NCBI RefSeq assembly: GCF_900142235.1
Contig: NZ_FRAE01000016.1
Location: 1 to 49,585, forward strand
From: Tepidibacter formicigenes DSM 15518
GTDB lineage: Bacteria > Bacillota > Clostridia > Peptostreptococcales > Peptostreptococcaceae
Length of the DNA: 49,585 bases
Direction of reading: 5' to 3'
A model generated the notes under the pieces. It worked only from the letters and a program-made list of their open reading frames with translations, had not been told where the DNA came from and made no database searches. Position 1 is the first letter of the stretch; each line of letters opens with the position of its first letter. The position numbers and the translations under genes are program-made. Below, one piece after another: positions 36,599-45,880 of the stretch.

Positions 36599-38753
36599 AT
36601 ACAATACCAAAAGCATTGTGTCTAACTAATAATTTTTCGAAATCTTTCGACGGAACTGGTTTGCTAAATAAATATCCTTGAGATTCATTACACTCTTCAT
36701 CTCTTAAGAAACTAAGTTGTTCTTTAGTTTCTACTCCTTCTGCAATTACATTAAGCTTTAGATTTTTGGCAAGCATTATTATTGCCTTTATTATGGATTC
36801 GTTATCACTATTAATTCCTATATCTCTAACAAAAGAATAATCTATCTTAAGTGCATCAATCTTAAAATTCTTTAAATATGCTAAAGAAGAAAAACCTGTT
36901 CCAAAATCATCTATTGAAACTTTAACACCCATATCTTTAAATTTTCTAAGGGTTCTTGCAGTAAAGTCTACGTTCTTAATAGCAATACTTTCAGTTATTT
37001 CTATTTCTAACCACTTAGACTCTAGACCTGTTTCATTTAATATTTGTCCTACTTTTTCAACAAAACCTTCCTGTTGAAATTGACAAGCTGAAATATTTAC
37101 AGCTACACGCATCGGTTCATATCCCATATTCTGCCATACCTTATTTTGTTTACAAGCAGATCTTAGCGTCCATTCTCCAATAGGTATAATAAGTCCCGTT
37201 TCTTCAGCTATAGGAATAAATTTTCCAGGAGAAACCAATCCAAGTTCTGGATTAATCCATCTAATAAGAGCTTCCATACCTATTATTTGTCCAGTATTTA
37301 AATCTACTTGAGGCTGATAATATAATTCAAGTTCTTTTCTTTCTAGAGCATTATATAGTTTATTTTCTAATATTAAATTCTCAAAAGTTGTAAAATTCAT
37401 ATCTGATGTGTAAAATTGATAGGTGTTTTTTCCATTTTGTTTTGCACGATACATTGCTATATCTGCATTTTTCAAAAGAACATCAGAGGTTTTTCCATTT
37501 TGAGGAAAAATAGAAATTCCAATACTACTAGTAATTCTAAATTCTTCTCCATTTAATATACATGGCTTTTTAGTAGACTTTATAATTTTATCAGCTATAT
37601 ATTTAACTTCTTTCTCATTATTAATTTTAGGTAATAATACGGTAAATTCATCACCACCAAGTCTAGATACTATATCCTTTTGTCCAATACAATTTAGTAG
37701 TCTTTGAGAAAATTCTTTTAACAATTGATCTCCTATGCTATGTCCTAGCGTATCATTAATACGCTTAAATCCATCTAAATCTATAAACATTACTGCTAAT
37801 TTATTTTTATATCGTCTAGCCTTATTTAATTCAACATTAAGACTATCCTGAAGCATAATTCTATTAGGAAGTCCCGTTAAATTATCTTTATATACTAACT
37901 GCTTTAATCTTTTGTTTTCATATTGAAGCTGTCTAAAGTTTTCATTTAATACAGCATTCATCTGCTTTAAATTATTAATAAAAGAATTCAACTCTATGAT
38001 TATACTATTTGGCCATCGAACTGACCTTTGATAAAAAATTTTTTTAGGCAGATTTAAAGCAATATTAGACAATCTATAAATAGGATTTACTATAATTCTT
38101 GATAAAACATTAGAAAATAAAAAAGATAGTAAAATAATAATTAAAATTATACCCATATTTTTAAATAGATCATAACTATTATTATATCCACTTACTATAC
38201 TAATAGTTAAGGCAGAAAAAACCATACAGCCCACAATTAAATTAAAAGCCATTTCTTCAAAATAAAATTTATTTTTATTCTTTTTTAATACTAATTTCCT
38301 AATAGATGAATAGGTAATTATGATATTTACAATTATTGAATTAGCGATTCCATTAATACAAAATTTAAGCATAGTTGAAAGCGACAATATTTTATTAAAA
38401 TCCAAAATATTACATATTATATATGTATATGGCATACCTATACACAGCCAATAAAAAGTATCTAATAAAACTATATTCTCTTTTCTGCATTTTAAAAGCA
38501 ACCCTACAACTAATACTTCAAATATATATATATTAATAAAATAAAAATTATTAAAAGATATAAAAATATAACTATTGATAATTATGCAGGCAATAATTCC
38601 ACTTGTTATTCCATATAATTGAACTGTAGTTAATGTGGCAATACTTCCAAGTATAAAATTCACATTTGGTAATAATGGGATTTTGAAAAAATTAACTATA
38701 AACCCTGCTACAATAAATAAAAATAAAATTCTATACTTTCTTATATTATGCAT
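36597..38753 (-). CDS. Membrane GGDEF-EAL cyclic-di-GMP enzyme
   Basis: 718 residues. Residues 1-225 hold several hydrophobic segments forming an unassigned membrane sensor, then a linker and coiled region (225-285). GGDEF domain 286-450: RLGGDEF (364-370) is intact, but the inhibitory RxxD site has Gly357 instead of Arg. EAL domain 455-710: EAL at 494-496, EIEITES, DDFGTGFSS (615-623), K636 and EGVET (672-676), so the phosphodiesterase residues are complete. It may therefore make and break c-di-GMP, or use one domain as a regulator. Single gene ending in a terminator. c-di-GMP steers motility versus attachment in clostridia. Confidence 0.95.
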   Translation of the reverse strand: MHNIRKYRILFLFIVAGFIVNFFKIPLLPNVNFILGSIATLTTVQLYGITSGIIACIIINSYIFISFNNFYFINIYIFEVLVVGLLLKCRKENIVLLDTFYWLCIGMPYTYIICNILDFNKILSLSTMLKFCINGIANSIIVNIIITYSSIRKLVLKKNKNKFYFEEMAFNLIVGCMVFSALTISIVSGYNNSYDLFKNMGIILIIILLSFLFSNVLSRIIVNPIYRLSNIALNLPKKIFYQRSVRWPNSIIIELNSFINNLKQMNAVLNENFRQLQYENKRLKQLVYKDNLTGLPNRIMLQDSLNVELNKARRYKNKLAVMFIDLDGFKRINDTLGHSIGDQLLKEFSQRLLNCIGQKDIVSRLGGDEFTVLLPKINNEKEVKYIADKIIKSTKKPCILNGEEFRITSSIGISIFPQNGKTSDVLLKNADIAMYRAKQNGKNTYQFYTSDMNFTTFENLILENKLYNALERKELELYYQPQVDLNTGQIIGMEALIRWINPELGLVSPGKFIPIAEETGLIIPIGEWTLRSACKQNKVWQNMGYEPMRVAVNISACQFQQEGFVEKVGQILNETGLESKWLEIEITESIAIKNVDFTARTLRKFKDMGVKVSIDDFGTGFSSLAYLKNFKIDALKIDYSFVRDIGINSDNESIIKAIIMLAKNLKLNVIAEGVETKEQLSFLRDEECNESQGYLFSKPVPSKDFEKLLVRHNAFGIV

Positions 38754-38854
38754 TACATCCTCCTGTCATTTTAATATAAATCTACTAAAACAATATTATA
38801 TTTTCTATAAAACATTACAAAAACCCTTTTATATAATTTTTTTTATGCAAAAAT

Positions 38855-38887
38855 AAAAAAAAACAACCAAAATATGCATTTCAGTTG
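38855..38887 (-). terminator. Terminator of the M20-CPBP operon
   Basis: CAACTGAAAT / ATTTTGGTTG stem on the minus strand (38864-38887, two G-U pairs) followed by a run of T (38855-38863). Confidence 0.7.
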
Positions 38888-38906
38888 CCTTTTATTATAT
38901 ATATCT

Positions 38907-39776
38907 TCATATTTTTACAAATATATACATATAAATAAATATACATATAACTATTGGAATATAAGAAAATATATTATCTTTTTCTATACTTTCTATAGTT
39001 AAATTATTATTTCTTTTTATCATTTTAAATAAATATTTAACCATAAAAAATGAAACTATAGCCAATACTCCATAAAAAATTATTTGAAATAAAATTATAT
39101 TTAATGGAATTTCAGATGAAATATTGCTTCCATTTTTATTTAAAACAAAATATCCTAAAGTTGTAGCAATAGAGTTATTTATAGCATGTCCTACAATAGA
39201 AGGATATATTGAATTCGTAATAATTGTCATATATCCAAATACAATTCCAAGTATAAACGGTCCCATGAAATTATATATGTTAAAATGAAAAAGAGCAAAT
39301 AAAAAAGCTGTATATAATATACTTTTTTTCATCCCTTTATCTTGATTCATCCTAAGAAAAAAACCTCTAAATAAAGTTTCTTCACATATACCTGGAGTTA
39401 TTCCCATTAAAAATAAAAACCATACATATTGAATATCACTATTTGCAAACGGAACTTGAGGAACATTATTATGTCCAAAAAAGTTTAATATGGATATTAT
39501 TATTAAATTTCCAAATACCGCTATAGGATAAGTAAATAATGTTATAAAAATAGCTAAAATTATATTTTTAAAACTTGTTTTGTTAAATCTTAAAAATTCT
39601 TTAAGTTTTTCTTTTTTAAATGCAAATGAAAATATTAAAGCTGGTAAAAAAATTATCATATACTCTGTTATTATAAGCCCTGTATCAATATCTTTTTTTT
39701 GAAAATAAACACCAACAGTTAAAAATAATACTGCAAGTAATAAATATATACTATTAGATGCTGTACTTTTTTTCAT
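38907..39776 (-). CDS. CPBP family intramembrane metalloprotease
   Basis: 289 residues with about eight hydrophobic segments. The three family motifs are present: E132-E133-TLF-R137 (EExxxR), FALFHF with H164 and VGHAINN with H197 and N200/N201. Family members (Abi/CAAX protease-like) act in protein maturation or bacteriocin self-immunity. It starts 1 base after the M20 gene, so translation is probably coupled, but no bacteriocin gene is seen nearby. Function beyond membrane proteolysis is unknown. Confidence 0.9.
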   Translation of the reverse strand: MKKSTASNSIYLLLAVLFLTVGVYFQKKDIDTGLIITEYMIIFLPALIFSFAFKKEKLKEFLRFNKTSFKNIILAIFITLFTYPIAVFGNLIIISILNFFGHNNVPQVPFANSDIQYVWFLFLMGITPGICEETLFRGFFLRMNQDKGMKKSILYTAFLFALFHFNIYNFMGPFILGIVFGYMTIITNSIYPSIVGHAINNSIATTLGYFVLNKNGSNISSEIPLNIILFQIIFYGVLAIVSFFMVKYLFKMIKRNNNLTIESIEKDNIFSYIPIVICIFIYMYIFVKI

Positions 39777-39777
39777 A

Positions 39778-40908
39778 TTATTCTTTTAACGCCCCTTTAT
39801 ATTTTAATAATTTAATATAAACATTTATTCCATTTAATAAAATATCTTCATTAAAATTAAAGTTTATATTATGAAGTCCGTTTATAAATCCCTTTTTTTC
39901 ATTCCTAGATCCAAGCATAAAAAAAAGTCCTGGCACATACTTTTGGTAATAAGAAAAATCTTCAGATATCATAAGAGGTTCTAATACTTTTATATATTCT
40001 TCATCTACTGCATTTTTAAACTCTTCAAATAATTTTATATCATTATTTACAGCTGGATAATCATCTTTTATATTAATGTTTATTTTGCAGTTAAAGGCTT
40101 TTTCAAACCCATTAGCTATATCATATATTCTTTCTTTTAATTTATCATAAACATCCTGCTTAAATGCTCTAATTGTTCCTTCAAGATTAACACTTTCAGC
40201 TATTATATTTCTTCTACTTCCTCCCTCTATTTTCCCAATAGTCAAAACCCCTTCATCTAATGGTCTTATATTCCTAGATACTATACTTTGAATAGAATTT
40301 ATAAAATTCGAAGCTATAACAATAGAATCTATAGCATTTTGAGGCATTGCGCCATGGCCACTTTTACCTATTATTTCTATATCTATTTCTCCTGTTTGTG
40401 CTAAAAAATAAGAAGGTCTTATACCAACAAATCCTTCATTAATTTCAGGATAAATATGAAGTCCATATATTTCATTGACATTATATTTTTCCAAAACCCC
40501 CTCTTTTATAAGAGGTAACGCTCCTCCAGGAGATTCTTCTGCAGGTTGAAATATAAAAACTATATTATCATTTAAATATTCTTTATGACTATTTAAATAC
40601 TCTATAAATCCTAGTAATATGCTCATATGTCCATCATGTCCACACAAGTGCATAACTTTGCCATCTACATTTAACCCATCCATATCAGCTCTAAATGCTA
40701 TATTTTTGTCACCTTTTCTACCTTTAATTTTTCCTACTACTGCTGTTTCTAAAAAAGTTTCATATTCTATTCCCAAATAGTCTAAATAATCCTTTATATA
40801 TTTAGATGTTTTATGCTCTTTCATACCAAGTTCTGCTATTTTATTCAAACACTTTCTATGATTAGCTACAATTTCTTTTAACCTTAAAATCTCTTTTTCT
40901 AAAATCAA
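39778..40908 (-). CDS. M20 family amidohydrolase, possibly N-acetyldiaminopimelate deacetylase
   Basis: About 376 residues. M20D metal site: FRADMDGL, HLCGHDGHMSIL, FQPAEESPGGA with the catalytic Glu, LHIYPE and MISEDFSYY. The group includes amino-acylase/hippurate hydrolase and YkuR-type N-acetyl-diaminopimelate deacetylase. Divergent from asd-dapA-dapB, which makes the diaminopimelate branch plausible, but no dapH is in the window. Start: the frame runs to a GTG at 40917, which is inside the ribosome site GAGGTG; the TTG at 40908 is about 7 bases after it and begins MILEKEIL. Co-transcribed with the CPBP gene. Confidence 0.83.
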   Translation of the reverse strand: MILEKEILRLKEIVANHRKCLNKIAELGMKEHKTSKYIKDYLDYLGIEYETFLETAVVGKIKGRKGDKNIAFRADMDGLNVDGKVMHLCGHDGHMSILLGFIEYLNSHKEYLNDNIVFIFQPAEESPGGALPLIKEGVLEKYNVNEIYGLHIYPEINEGFVGIRPSYFLAQTGEIDIEIIGKSGHGAMPQNAIDSIVIASNFINSIQSIVSRNIRPLDEGVLTIGKIEGGSRRNIIAESVNLEGTIRAFKQDVYDKLKERIYDIANGFEKAFNCKININIKDDYPAVNNDIKLFEEFKNAVDEEYIKVLEPLMISEDFSYYQKYVPGLFFMLGSRNEKKGFINGLHNINFNFNEDILLNGINVYIKLLKYKGALKE

Positions 40909-40951
40909 AATTATCACCTCTTTAAAATAATTATCACAATAATATATTGTA

Positions 40952-40980
40952 TTGAATATATTTATAGGGAGTGATACTAT
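40952..40980 (+). promoter_or_regulatory. asd-dapA-dapB promoter
   Basis: TTGAAT (40952-40957), 17-base spacer, TACTAT (40975-40980). It leaves an untranslated leader of about 90 bases before asd. I see no lysine riboswitch in it. Confidence 0.55.
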
Positions 40981-41074
40981 ATATTAAAGTCTTCTTTTTG
41001 CAAAATAGCAATGATTTAAATTATTTATTATAAAACATATATTATCATATATTTATAATAAAGGGGGTATAAAA

Positions 41075-42073
41075 ATGAAAAAAGCAAATATTGCAATAGT
41101 TGGAGCTACTGGAATGGTAGGAAGAACATTTTTAAAAGTTCTAGAAGAAAGAGATTTTCCTATAGAAAATCTTTATTTACTTGCATCAAAAAAATCTGCC
41201 GGAAATACTATAAGTTTTAAGGGTAAAGATTACATAATAGAAGAATTAAATGAAAATTCTTTTGATAAAGATATAGATATTGCTCTATTTTCTGCGGGAG
41301 GAGATATTAGTAAAAAATATGCTCCAATAGCTAAAGAAAAAGGAGTAATTGTAGTTGATAATAGTAGCGCTTGGAGAATGGATAAAGATGTTCCACTAGT
41401 AGTTCCCGAAGTTAATCCAGAATATGTAAAAAAACACAATGGGATAATATCAAATCCTAACTGTTCAACTATTCAAGCAGTAGTTCCTCTAAAAGCACTG
41501 CATGATAAATTTAAAATCAAAAGAATAGTTTATTCAACATATCAAGCTGTTTCTGGGTCTGGTGTTAGAGGAATAAAAGATCTTGAAGAAGGTGTAAAAG
41601 GAAACGAGAACAAATTATATCCACACCCTATAGCTTATAACTGTTTACCTCATATAGATGTCTTTATGGATAATGGTTATACAAAAGAAGAAATGAAAAT
41701 GATAGATGAAACTAAAAAAATATTAAACGATTATGACCTTAAAATAACTGCTACAACAGTAAGAGTTCCAGTATTATACGGTCACAGTGAATCTGTAAAT
41801 GTAGAATTTGAAAAAGAATTTGAACTTGAAGAAATATTTACTACTTTAAAAAATACTCAAGGGGTAGTTGTTATTGACAATCCAAAAGAAAATGAGTATC
41901 CTCTAGCAGTAAATATCGAAGGAAAAGATGAAGTGTATATTGGAAGAATTAGAAGAGATTTTAGTGTTAACAATGGAATTAACATGTGGGTAGTTGCTGA
42001 TAACATAAGAAAAGGTGCTGCAACTAATACAGTTCAAATAGCTGAACTTTTATTAAAATATAATTTAGTGTAG
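41075..42073 (+). CDS. asd: Aspartate-semialdehyde dehydrogenase
   Basis: Second step of the aspartate family pathway. 332 residues: [21 protein letters not shown] binds NADP; the nucleophile is C130 in [22 protein letters not shown] and [12 protein letters not shown] are family blocks. AAAGGGGG precedes ATG. First gene of asd-dapA-dapB, with dapA starting 14 bases after its stop. The product feeds diaminopimelate for cell wall and lysine, and probably dipicolinate for spores. Confidence 0.97.
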   Translation: MKKANIAIVGATGMVGRTFLKVLEERDFPIENLYLLASKKSAGNTISFKGKDYIIEELNENSFDKDIDIALFSAGGDISKKYAPIAKEKGVIVVDNSSAWRMDKDVPLVVPEVNPEYVKKHNGIISNPNCSTIQAVVPLKALHDKFKIKRIVYSTYQAVSGSGVRGIKDLEEGVKGNENKLYPHPIAYNCLPHIDVFMDNGYTKEEMKMIDETKKILNDYDLKITATTVRVPVLYGHSESVNVEFEKEFELEEIFTTLKNTQGVVVIDNPKENEYPLAVNIEGKDEVYIGRIRRDFSVNNGINMWVVADNIRKGAATNTVQIAELLLKYNLV

Positions 42074-42087
42074 AAAGGGTGAATTTC

Positions 42088-42969
42088 ATGCTATTTAAAG
42101 GTTCTGGTGTTGCTTTAGTTACTCCATTTAAAGATGGTAAAGTAAATTTTACTAAACTAGAAGAGCTTGTAGAATATCATATTAAAGAAGGAACTGATGC
42201 TTTAATTGTATGTGGTACTACAGGAGAAGCATCTACAATGACTGATGAAGAACAACTTCAAACCATAAAATTTGTAGTTGAAAAAACAAATAAAAGAATT
42301 CCTGTAATAGCAGGAACAGGATCAAATAATACAGCTCATTCAATACATTTAAGTAAAAAAGCAGAAGAATATGGAGTTGATGGACTTTTAATTATAACTC
42401 CATATTATAACAAAGCTACTCAAAAAGGACTTATAGCTCATTTTAAAGCCATTGCAAGTTCTGTAAATATACCTATTATAGTTTATAATGTCCCTGGCAG
42501 AACTGGTGTAAATATTAGTCCTAGTACACTTGCTGAAATTGCTAAAATAAAAAATATAGTAGCAATAAAAGAGGCTAGTGGAAATATAGCTCAAGTTGCT
42601 GAAATGGCAAGAGTTTGCCCTAAAGATTTTGCAATATACTCAGGAAATGACGATATGATTTTACCACTTTTATCTTTAGGTGGGGCTGGAGTAATTTCAG
42701 TAGTTGCAAATATATGTCCTAAGGATACCCATGATTTAGTAGCTAAATATTTTGAAGGAGATATAAAAGCTTCTAGAAAGTTACAACTTGATATGAAACC
42801 TTTAATAGATGCTTTATTTATAGAAGTAAATCCTATTCCTATTAAAACTGCTATGAATTTATTAGGATTTGATATGGGAGAGTTTAGACTTCCACTTGTT
42901 GAAATGAGCCCTAATAATTTAGAAGTTCTAAAAAAAGAATTAATTAATTACGGATTTAAATTAAACTAA
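42088..42969 (+). CDS. dapA: 4-hydroxy-tetrahydrodipicolinate synthase
   Basis: Condenses pyruvate with aspartate semialdehyde. 293 residues: GTTGE at 43-47, the catalytic tyrosine Y133 in VYNVPGRTG and the Schiff-base lysine K161 in IKEASGN. A GTG at 42079 lies in frame but inside the ribosome site AAAGGGTG; the ATG at 42088 has 8-base spacing and gives the usual DapA N-terminus [14 protein letters not shown]. Confidence 0.98.
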   Translation: MLFKGSGVALVTPFKDGKVNFTKLEELVEYHIKEGTDALIVCGTTGEASTMTDEEQLQTIKFVVEKTNKRIPVIAGTGSNNTAHSIHLSKKAEEYGVDGLLIITPYYNKATQKGLIAHFKAIASSVNIPIIVYNVPGRTGVNISPSTLAEIAKIKNIVAIKEASGNIAQVAEMARVCPKDFAIYSGNDDMILPLLSLGGAGVISVVANICPKDTHDLVAKYFEGDIKASRKLQLDMKPLIDALFIEVNPIPIKTAMNLLGFDMGEFRLPLVEMSPNNLEVLKKELINYGFKLN

Positions 42970-43016
42970 AATTAAATTTTAAGTAGTATAAATCATTTTA
43001 TAATTAGGAGGATTTT

Positions 43017-43766
43017 ATGATTAAAATTATAGTTAATGGTTCTCTTGGTAAAATGGGAAAAGTTTTAACTAACTCTATATTTGAAGATGCAAACTTTGAG
43101 CTTATAGCAGGTGTATCTAAATATGAAACTGAAAATACTAACTATAAACTATACTCAAATATATTAGATGTAAAGGAAAAAGCAGATGTTGTTATTGATT
43201 TTTCAAACCCTGAAAGTTTAAAAGATTTATTGACTTACTCTAAGAAAACAAAAACTCCTTTAGTAATTGCTACAACTGGATATAATGATGATGAACTTGA
43301 TATGATAAAAGAAGCTTCTAAAGAAGTTCCTATTTTTCATAGCTCTAATATGTCACTTGGTGTAAATCTACTATTAAAATTAGTAGAAGTTTCTGCTAAG
43401 GCTTTAACTAATTTTGATATAGAAATAGTCGAAAAACATCATAATAGAAAAGTAGATGCTCCTAGTGGTACAGCTTTAATGCTTGCTAATGAAATACAAA
43501 AAGTTTTAAATAATACCGAGTTTAATTATGGAAGATATGGAAAAGATGCAAAAAGAAAAGAAAAAGAAATAGGAATACATGCAGTAAGAGGTGGAACTAT
43601 AGTAGGTGATCACTCTGTAATATTTGCTGGAAAAGATGAAATAGTAGAACTTAATCATATAGCTTTATCAAAAGAAATATTTGCACAAGGTTCACTAAAA
43701 GCTGCTAAATTTATTGTGAATAAAGAAAATGGATATTATAATATGAAAGATGTAGTAACTTTATAG
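43017..43766 (+). CDS. dapB: 4-hydroxy-tetrahydrodipicolinate reductase
   Basis: 249 residues. N-terminal IKIIVNGSLGKMGKVL with a GxxGxMG loop, VVIDFSNPESL, TTGYND and the catalytic motif EKHHNRKVDAPSGTA. The ASLS loop common to DapB, and RGG-IVGDHSVIFAG, complete the family match. Third gene of the dap operon, 47 bases after dapA with TAGGAGG upstream. Confidence 0.97.
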   Translation: MIKIIVNGSLGKMGKVLTNSIFEDANFELIAGVSKYETENTNYKLYSNILDVKEKADVVIDFSNPESLKDLLTYSKKTKTPLVIATTGYNDDELDMIKEASKEVPIFHSSNMSLGVNLLLKLVEVSAKALTNFDIEIVEKHHNRKVDAPSGTALMLANEIQKVLNNTEFNYGRYGKDAKRKEKEIGIHAVRGGTIVGDHSVIFAGKDEIVELNHIALSKEIFAQGSLKAAKFIVNKENGYYNMKDVVTL

Positions 43767-43790
43767 AGATATCAATTCCTTATAATAGAA

Positions 43791-43816
43791 AAAAAGTGGT
43801 CATTTGACCACTTTTT
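43791..43816. terminator. Convergent terminator of dapB and hpt
   Basis: AAAAAGTGGTCA (43791-43802) and TGACCACTTTTT (43805-43816) form a stem with A and T runs at both bases. The T run overlaps the hpt stop at 43815-43817. Confidence 0.9.
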
Positions 43817-44354
43817 ATCTATCTTCATTTGTTACATTAAATACATATGGAATATTTCTGTAATAATCTCCATAATTTAATCCATATCCAACTACAAATT
43901 TATCTTCTATTGTGAACCCAACATAATCTGGAACTAAATCTACTTTTCTTCTATTTGGTTTATCAAGTAATACGCAGCATTTAATACTAGAAGGATTTTT
44001 AGTTTTTAAATGTTCCATTACATGACTCATTGTAAGTGCTGAATCTGTTATGTCATCTACAACTAAAACATCATATCCTGATATATCATCTGCAATGTCA
44101 GAAAGAAGGTTTACTTTTCCAGAACTTTCTTCTCCATGGCCATAACTAGACGTGGTCATAAATCCTATTTTTACAGGAATATCTATCTTTCTAACAAGAT
44201 CAGCTGTAAATATAAAACTTCCCTTTAAAAGAGATATTACAAATAATTTCTTATCCTTATAATCATTAGATATTTGCTGACCTAGTTCAGTAACTCTTTT
44301 TTTGATGTCTTCTTCAGAGCACAGTGTTTCCCATACTTTTTTTTCTATATCCAT
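43815..44354 (-). CDS. hpt: Hypoxanthine(-guanine) phosphoribosyltransferase
   Basis: Purine salvage enzyme, 179 residues. The PRPP loop VLVVDDITDSALTM, VISLLKGSFIFTADLVR, SSYGHGEESSG and DKPNRRKVDLVPDYVGF are all diagnostic of bacterial HPRT. Has its own promoter (44385-44413), just behind the cdsB stop. AGGAGG precedes ATG at 44354. Confidence 0.96.
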   Translation of the reverse strand: MDIEKKVWETLCSEEDIKKRVTELGQQISNDYKDKKLFVISLLKGSFIFTADLVRKIDIPVKIGFMTTSSYGHGEESSGKVNLLSDIADDISGYDVLVVDDITDSALTMSHVMEHLKTKNPSSIKCCVLLDKPNRRKVDLVPDYVGFTIEDKFVVGYGLNYGDYYRNIPYVFNVTNEDR

Positions 44355-44384
44355 GTATAATACCTCCTACAGTATTTTAAGCCT

Positions 44385-44413
44385 ATTTTAATTAAAAAGT
44401 AGATTTTTGTCAA
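44385..44413 (-). promoter_or_regulatory. hpt promoter
   Basis: Minus strand: TTGACA (44408-44413), 17-base spacer, TAAAAT (44385-44390). Lies in the 65-base gap between cdsB and hpt; no terminator is seen in that gap, so readthrough from cdsB is possible. Confidence 0.8.
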
Positions 44414-44419
44414 CTCACT

Positions 44420-45706
44420 TTAGTTTTTATTCATATTATCCATAACTTTTATTATAACCTCATCTGTTATTGTCATTCCATCACTACTAACTTTACCTAA
44501 ATTTTTTATACTTTCTTCTACTTTATTTCCTACTATTCCATTTAACGGAGGAACTATACAGTTATATTTTGCTATTATTGCACTTTGAACTGCTGCCGAA
44601 GCTGCTGAAGCAAGTTTTAGAGCACATCCAGCTTTTGCTCCATCACATATCATTCCACTTAAATTAGCAATCATATTTTCAATTGCTCCTTCAATTTGAC
44701 TGTAATCCCCTCCCATAAGCCAAGTTACTGCTGCAGACGCTCCTGTAGATGCTGCTACACCACATCCACATACAGCCGAAAGTCTTCCTGTATAATTTTT
44801 TATATATGCTGTAACTCCATGGCTTATAGCAAGTGCTTTTGCTAATTTTTCTTCACTTTGAGGATATTTTGAGTTATATGCAGCTATCGGAAGTATAGCT
44901 GTAAGACCATGATTTCCGCTTCCATTGGAGGTCATAACAGGCATATTAACTCCACTCATTCTAGCATCTGAAGCTGCTGCTGTAATCATCATAGCTTTAT
45001 TCATTAAATCATCAGAAAGCATACCATCTTCTATAGATTTTTTAATACCGTATCCTACTCCTATTCCTATTTTATTATCTAGGGCAACCTTTGCAATTTT
45101 CTCATTCATTTCTATTCCTTCAAGTAAAAACTCTAAGTCATTTAAATCCATTTTTTCTATTTCTTCAATTAATTCTTTTATTGTAATACCCGCTATTGGA
45201 CTATCAACATGAATATACTCTATATCTAGACTTATCTCCCCATTTAAAAGTACTTTATCGTTTTCCTCAAGGTGAACAAAATTATCATGTTTAGTCATTA
45301 TAATAGCCTTTGATGTATTTTTAATTCCTTTTAAATTAACTTCAATATATACTTTTTCATTTGTATTTATAGGTGATATTTTAACTATATTTTTATCCAT
45401 ATATTCTTCAGATAATTTTACTTCTTCTTCTCCTAAACTTTCTAATACTCTAAGTCCTAACTCAGATTTACCTCCTAAAAGCCCCATAGATGCTGCTATT
45501 TTAAGTCCTAGCCTTGTAGTTCCTGGTATGCCTACACACATACCATTTTTGTATACATTCGGACTTACAAATATATTGCAGTCTACTATTTCATCATTTA
45601 AAAGTTCTTTTGCTTTGGCACATGCTAAAGCTACAGCAACTGGTTCTGTACATCCAAGAGCTGGCTTTACTTCTGATTTTAACATATCTATAATTACTTG
45701 TTTCAT
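44420..45706 (-). CDS. cdsB: L-cysteine desulfidase (CdsB/CyuA, UPF0597 family)
   Basis: Iron-sulfur enzyme converting L-cysteine to pyruvate, ammonia and sulfide. 428 residues of the serine-dehydratase-alpha-like family. C19 in ALGCTEPVAVALACA, the SNGSGNHGLTAILPIA block, CGCGVAAS and MICDGAKAGCALKLA provide candidate cluster cysteines. An in-frame TTG at 45721 overlaps the ribosome site GGAGGG; the ATG at 45706 is 7 bases after it. A consensus sigma-54 promoter lies 43 bases upstream and a sigma-54 activator gene is next door, matching the CdsB/CdsR pair described in Clostridioides difficile (recalled). Sulfide output and glucose-linked control are plausible. Confidence 0.9.
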   Translation of the reverse strand: MKQVIIDMLKSEVKPALGCTEPVAVALACAKAKELLNDEIVDCNIFVSPNVYKNGMCVGIPGTTRLGLKIAASMGLLGGKSELGLRVLESLGEEEVKLSEEYMDKNIVKISPINTNEKVYIEVNLKGIKNTSKAIIMTKHDNFVHLEENDKVLLNGEISLDIEYIHVDSPIAGITIKELIEEIEKMDLNDLEFLLEGIEMNEKIAKVALDNKIGIGVGYGIKKSIEDGMLSDDLMNKAMMITAAASDARMSGVNMPVMTSNGSGNHGLTAILPIAAYNSKYPQSEEKLAKALAISHGVTAYIKNYTGRLSAVCGCGVAASTGASAAVTWLMGGDYSQIEGAIENMIANLSGMICDGAKAGCALKLASAASAAVQSAIIAKYNCIVPPLNGIVGNKVEESIKNLGKVSSDGMTITDEVIIKVMDNMNKN

Positions 45707-45748
45707 TGTAAATCCCTCCAATTATATTTTTTATTATTATTCTTAATA

Positions 45749-45763
45749 GCATAAACTGTGCCA
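45749..45763 (-). promoter_or_regulatory. Sigma-54 (-24/-12) promoter of cdsB
   Basis: Minus strand TGGCAC-AGTTT-ATGC: the GG and GC dinucleotides are in exact register with the consensus TGGCAC-N5-TTGC. Only such match found by eye in the window. Confidence 0.9.
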
Positions 45764-45841
45764 AAATTTAAAAATTAGTTTTTCCAATAACTTCATCTCT
45801 TCATCCTTATTTAATAATCACGTTTCGTCTCAAAAATATAA

Positions 45842-45880
45842 AAAAAAGTCTCAATCTGAGATTGCCTTCTCATTTTGAGA
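45842..45880 (-). promoter_or_regulatory. Double palindrome: cdsR terminator and candidate CdsR enhancer sites
   Basis: TCTCA-ATC-TGAGA (45849-45861) and TCTCA-TTT-TGAGA (45868-45880) are two palindromes 19 bp centre to centre, with a further TCTCA half-site at 45828-45832. They lie 85-120 bp upstream of the sigma-54 promoter, the usual enhancer distance. In RNA from cdsR the two units pair with each other and are followed by a T run, so the same bases also form the cdsR terminator. The terminator role is well supported; enhancer role is inferred. Confidence 0.65.

Noticed and set aside
40918-41074. Possible lysine riboswitch before asd-dapA-dapB
   Set aside because: The leader is about 90 bases, too short for the lysine aptamer, and contains none of its conserved blocks or a terminator.
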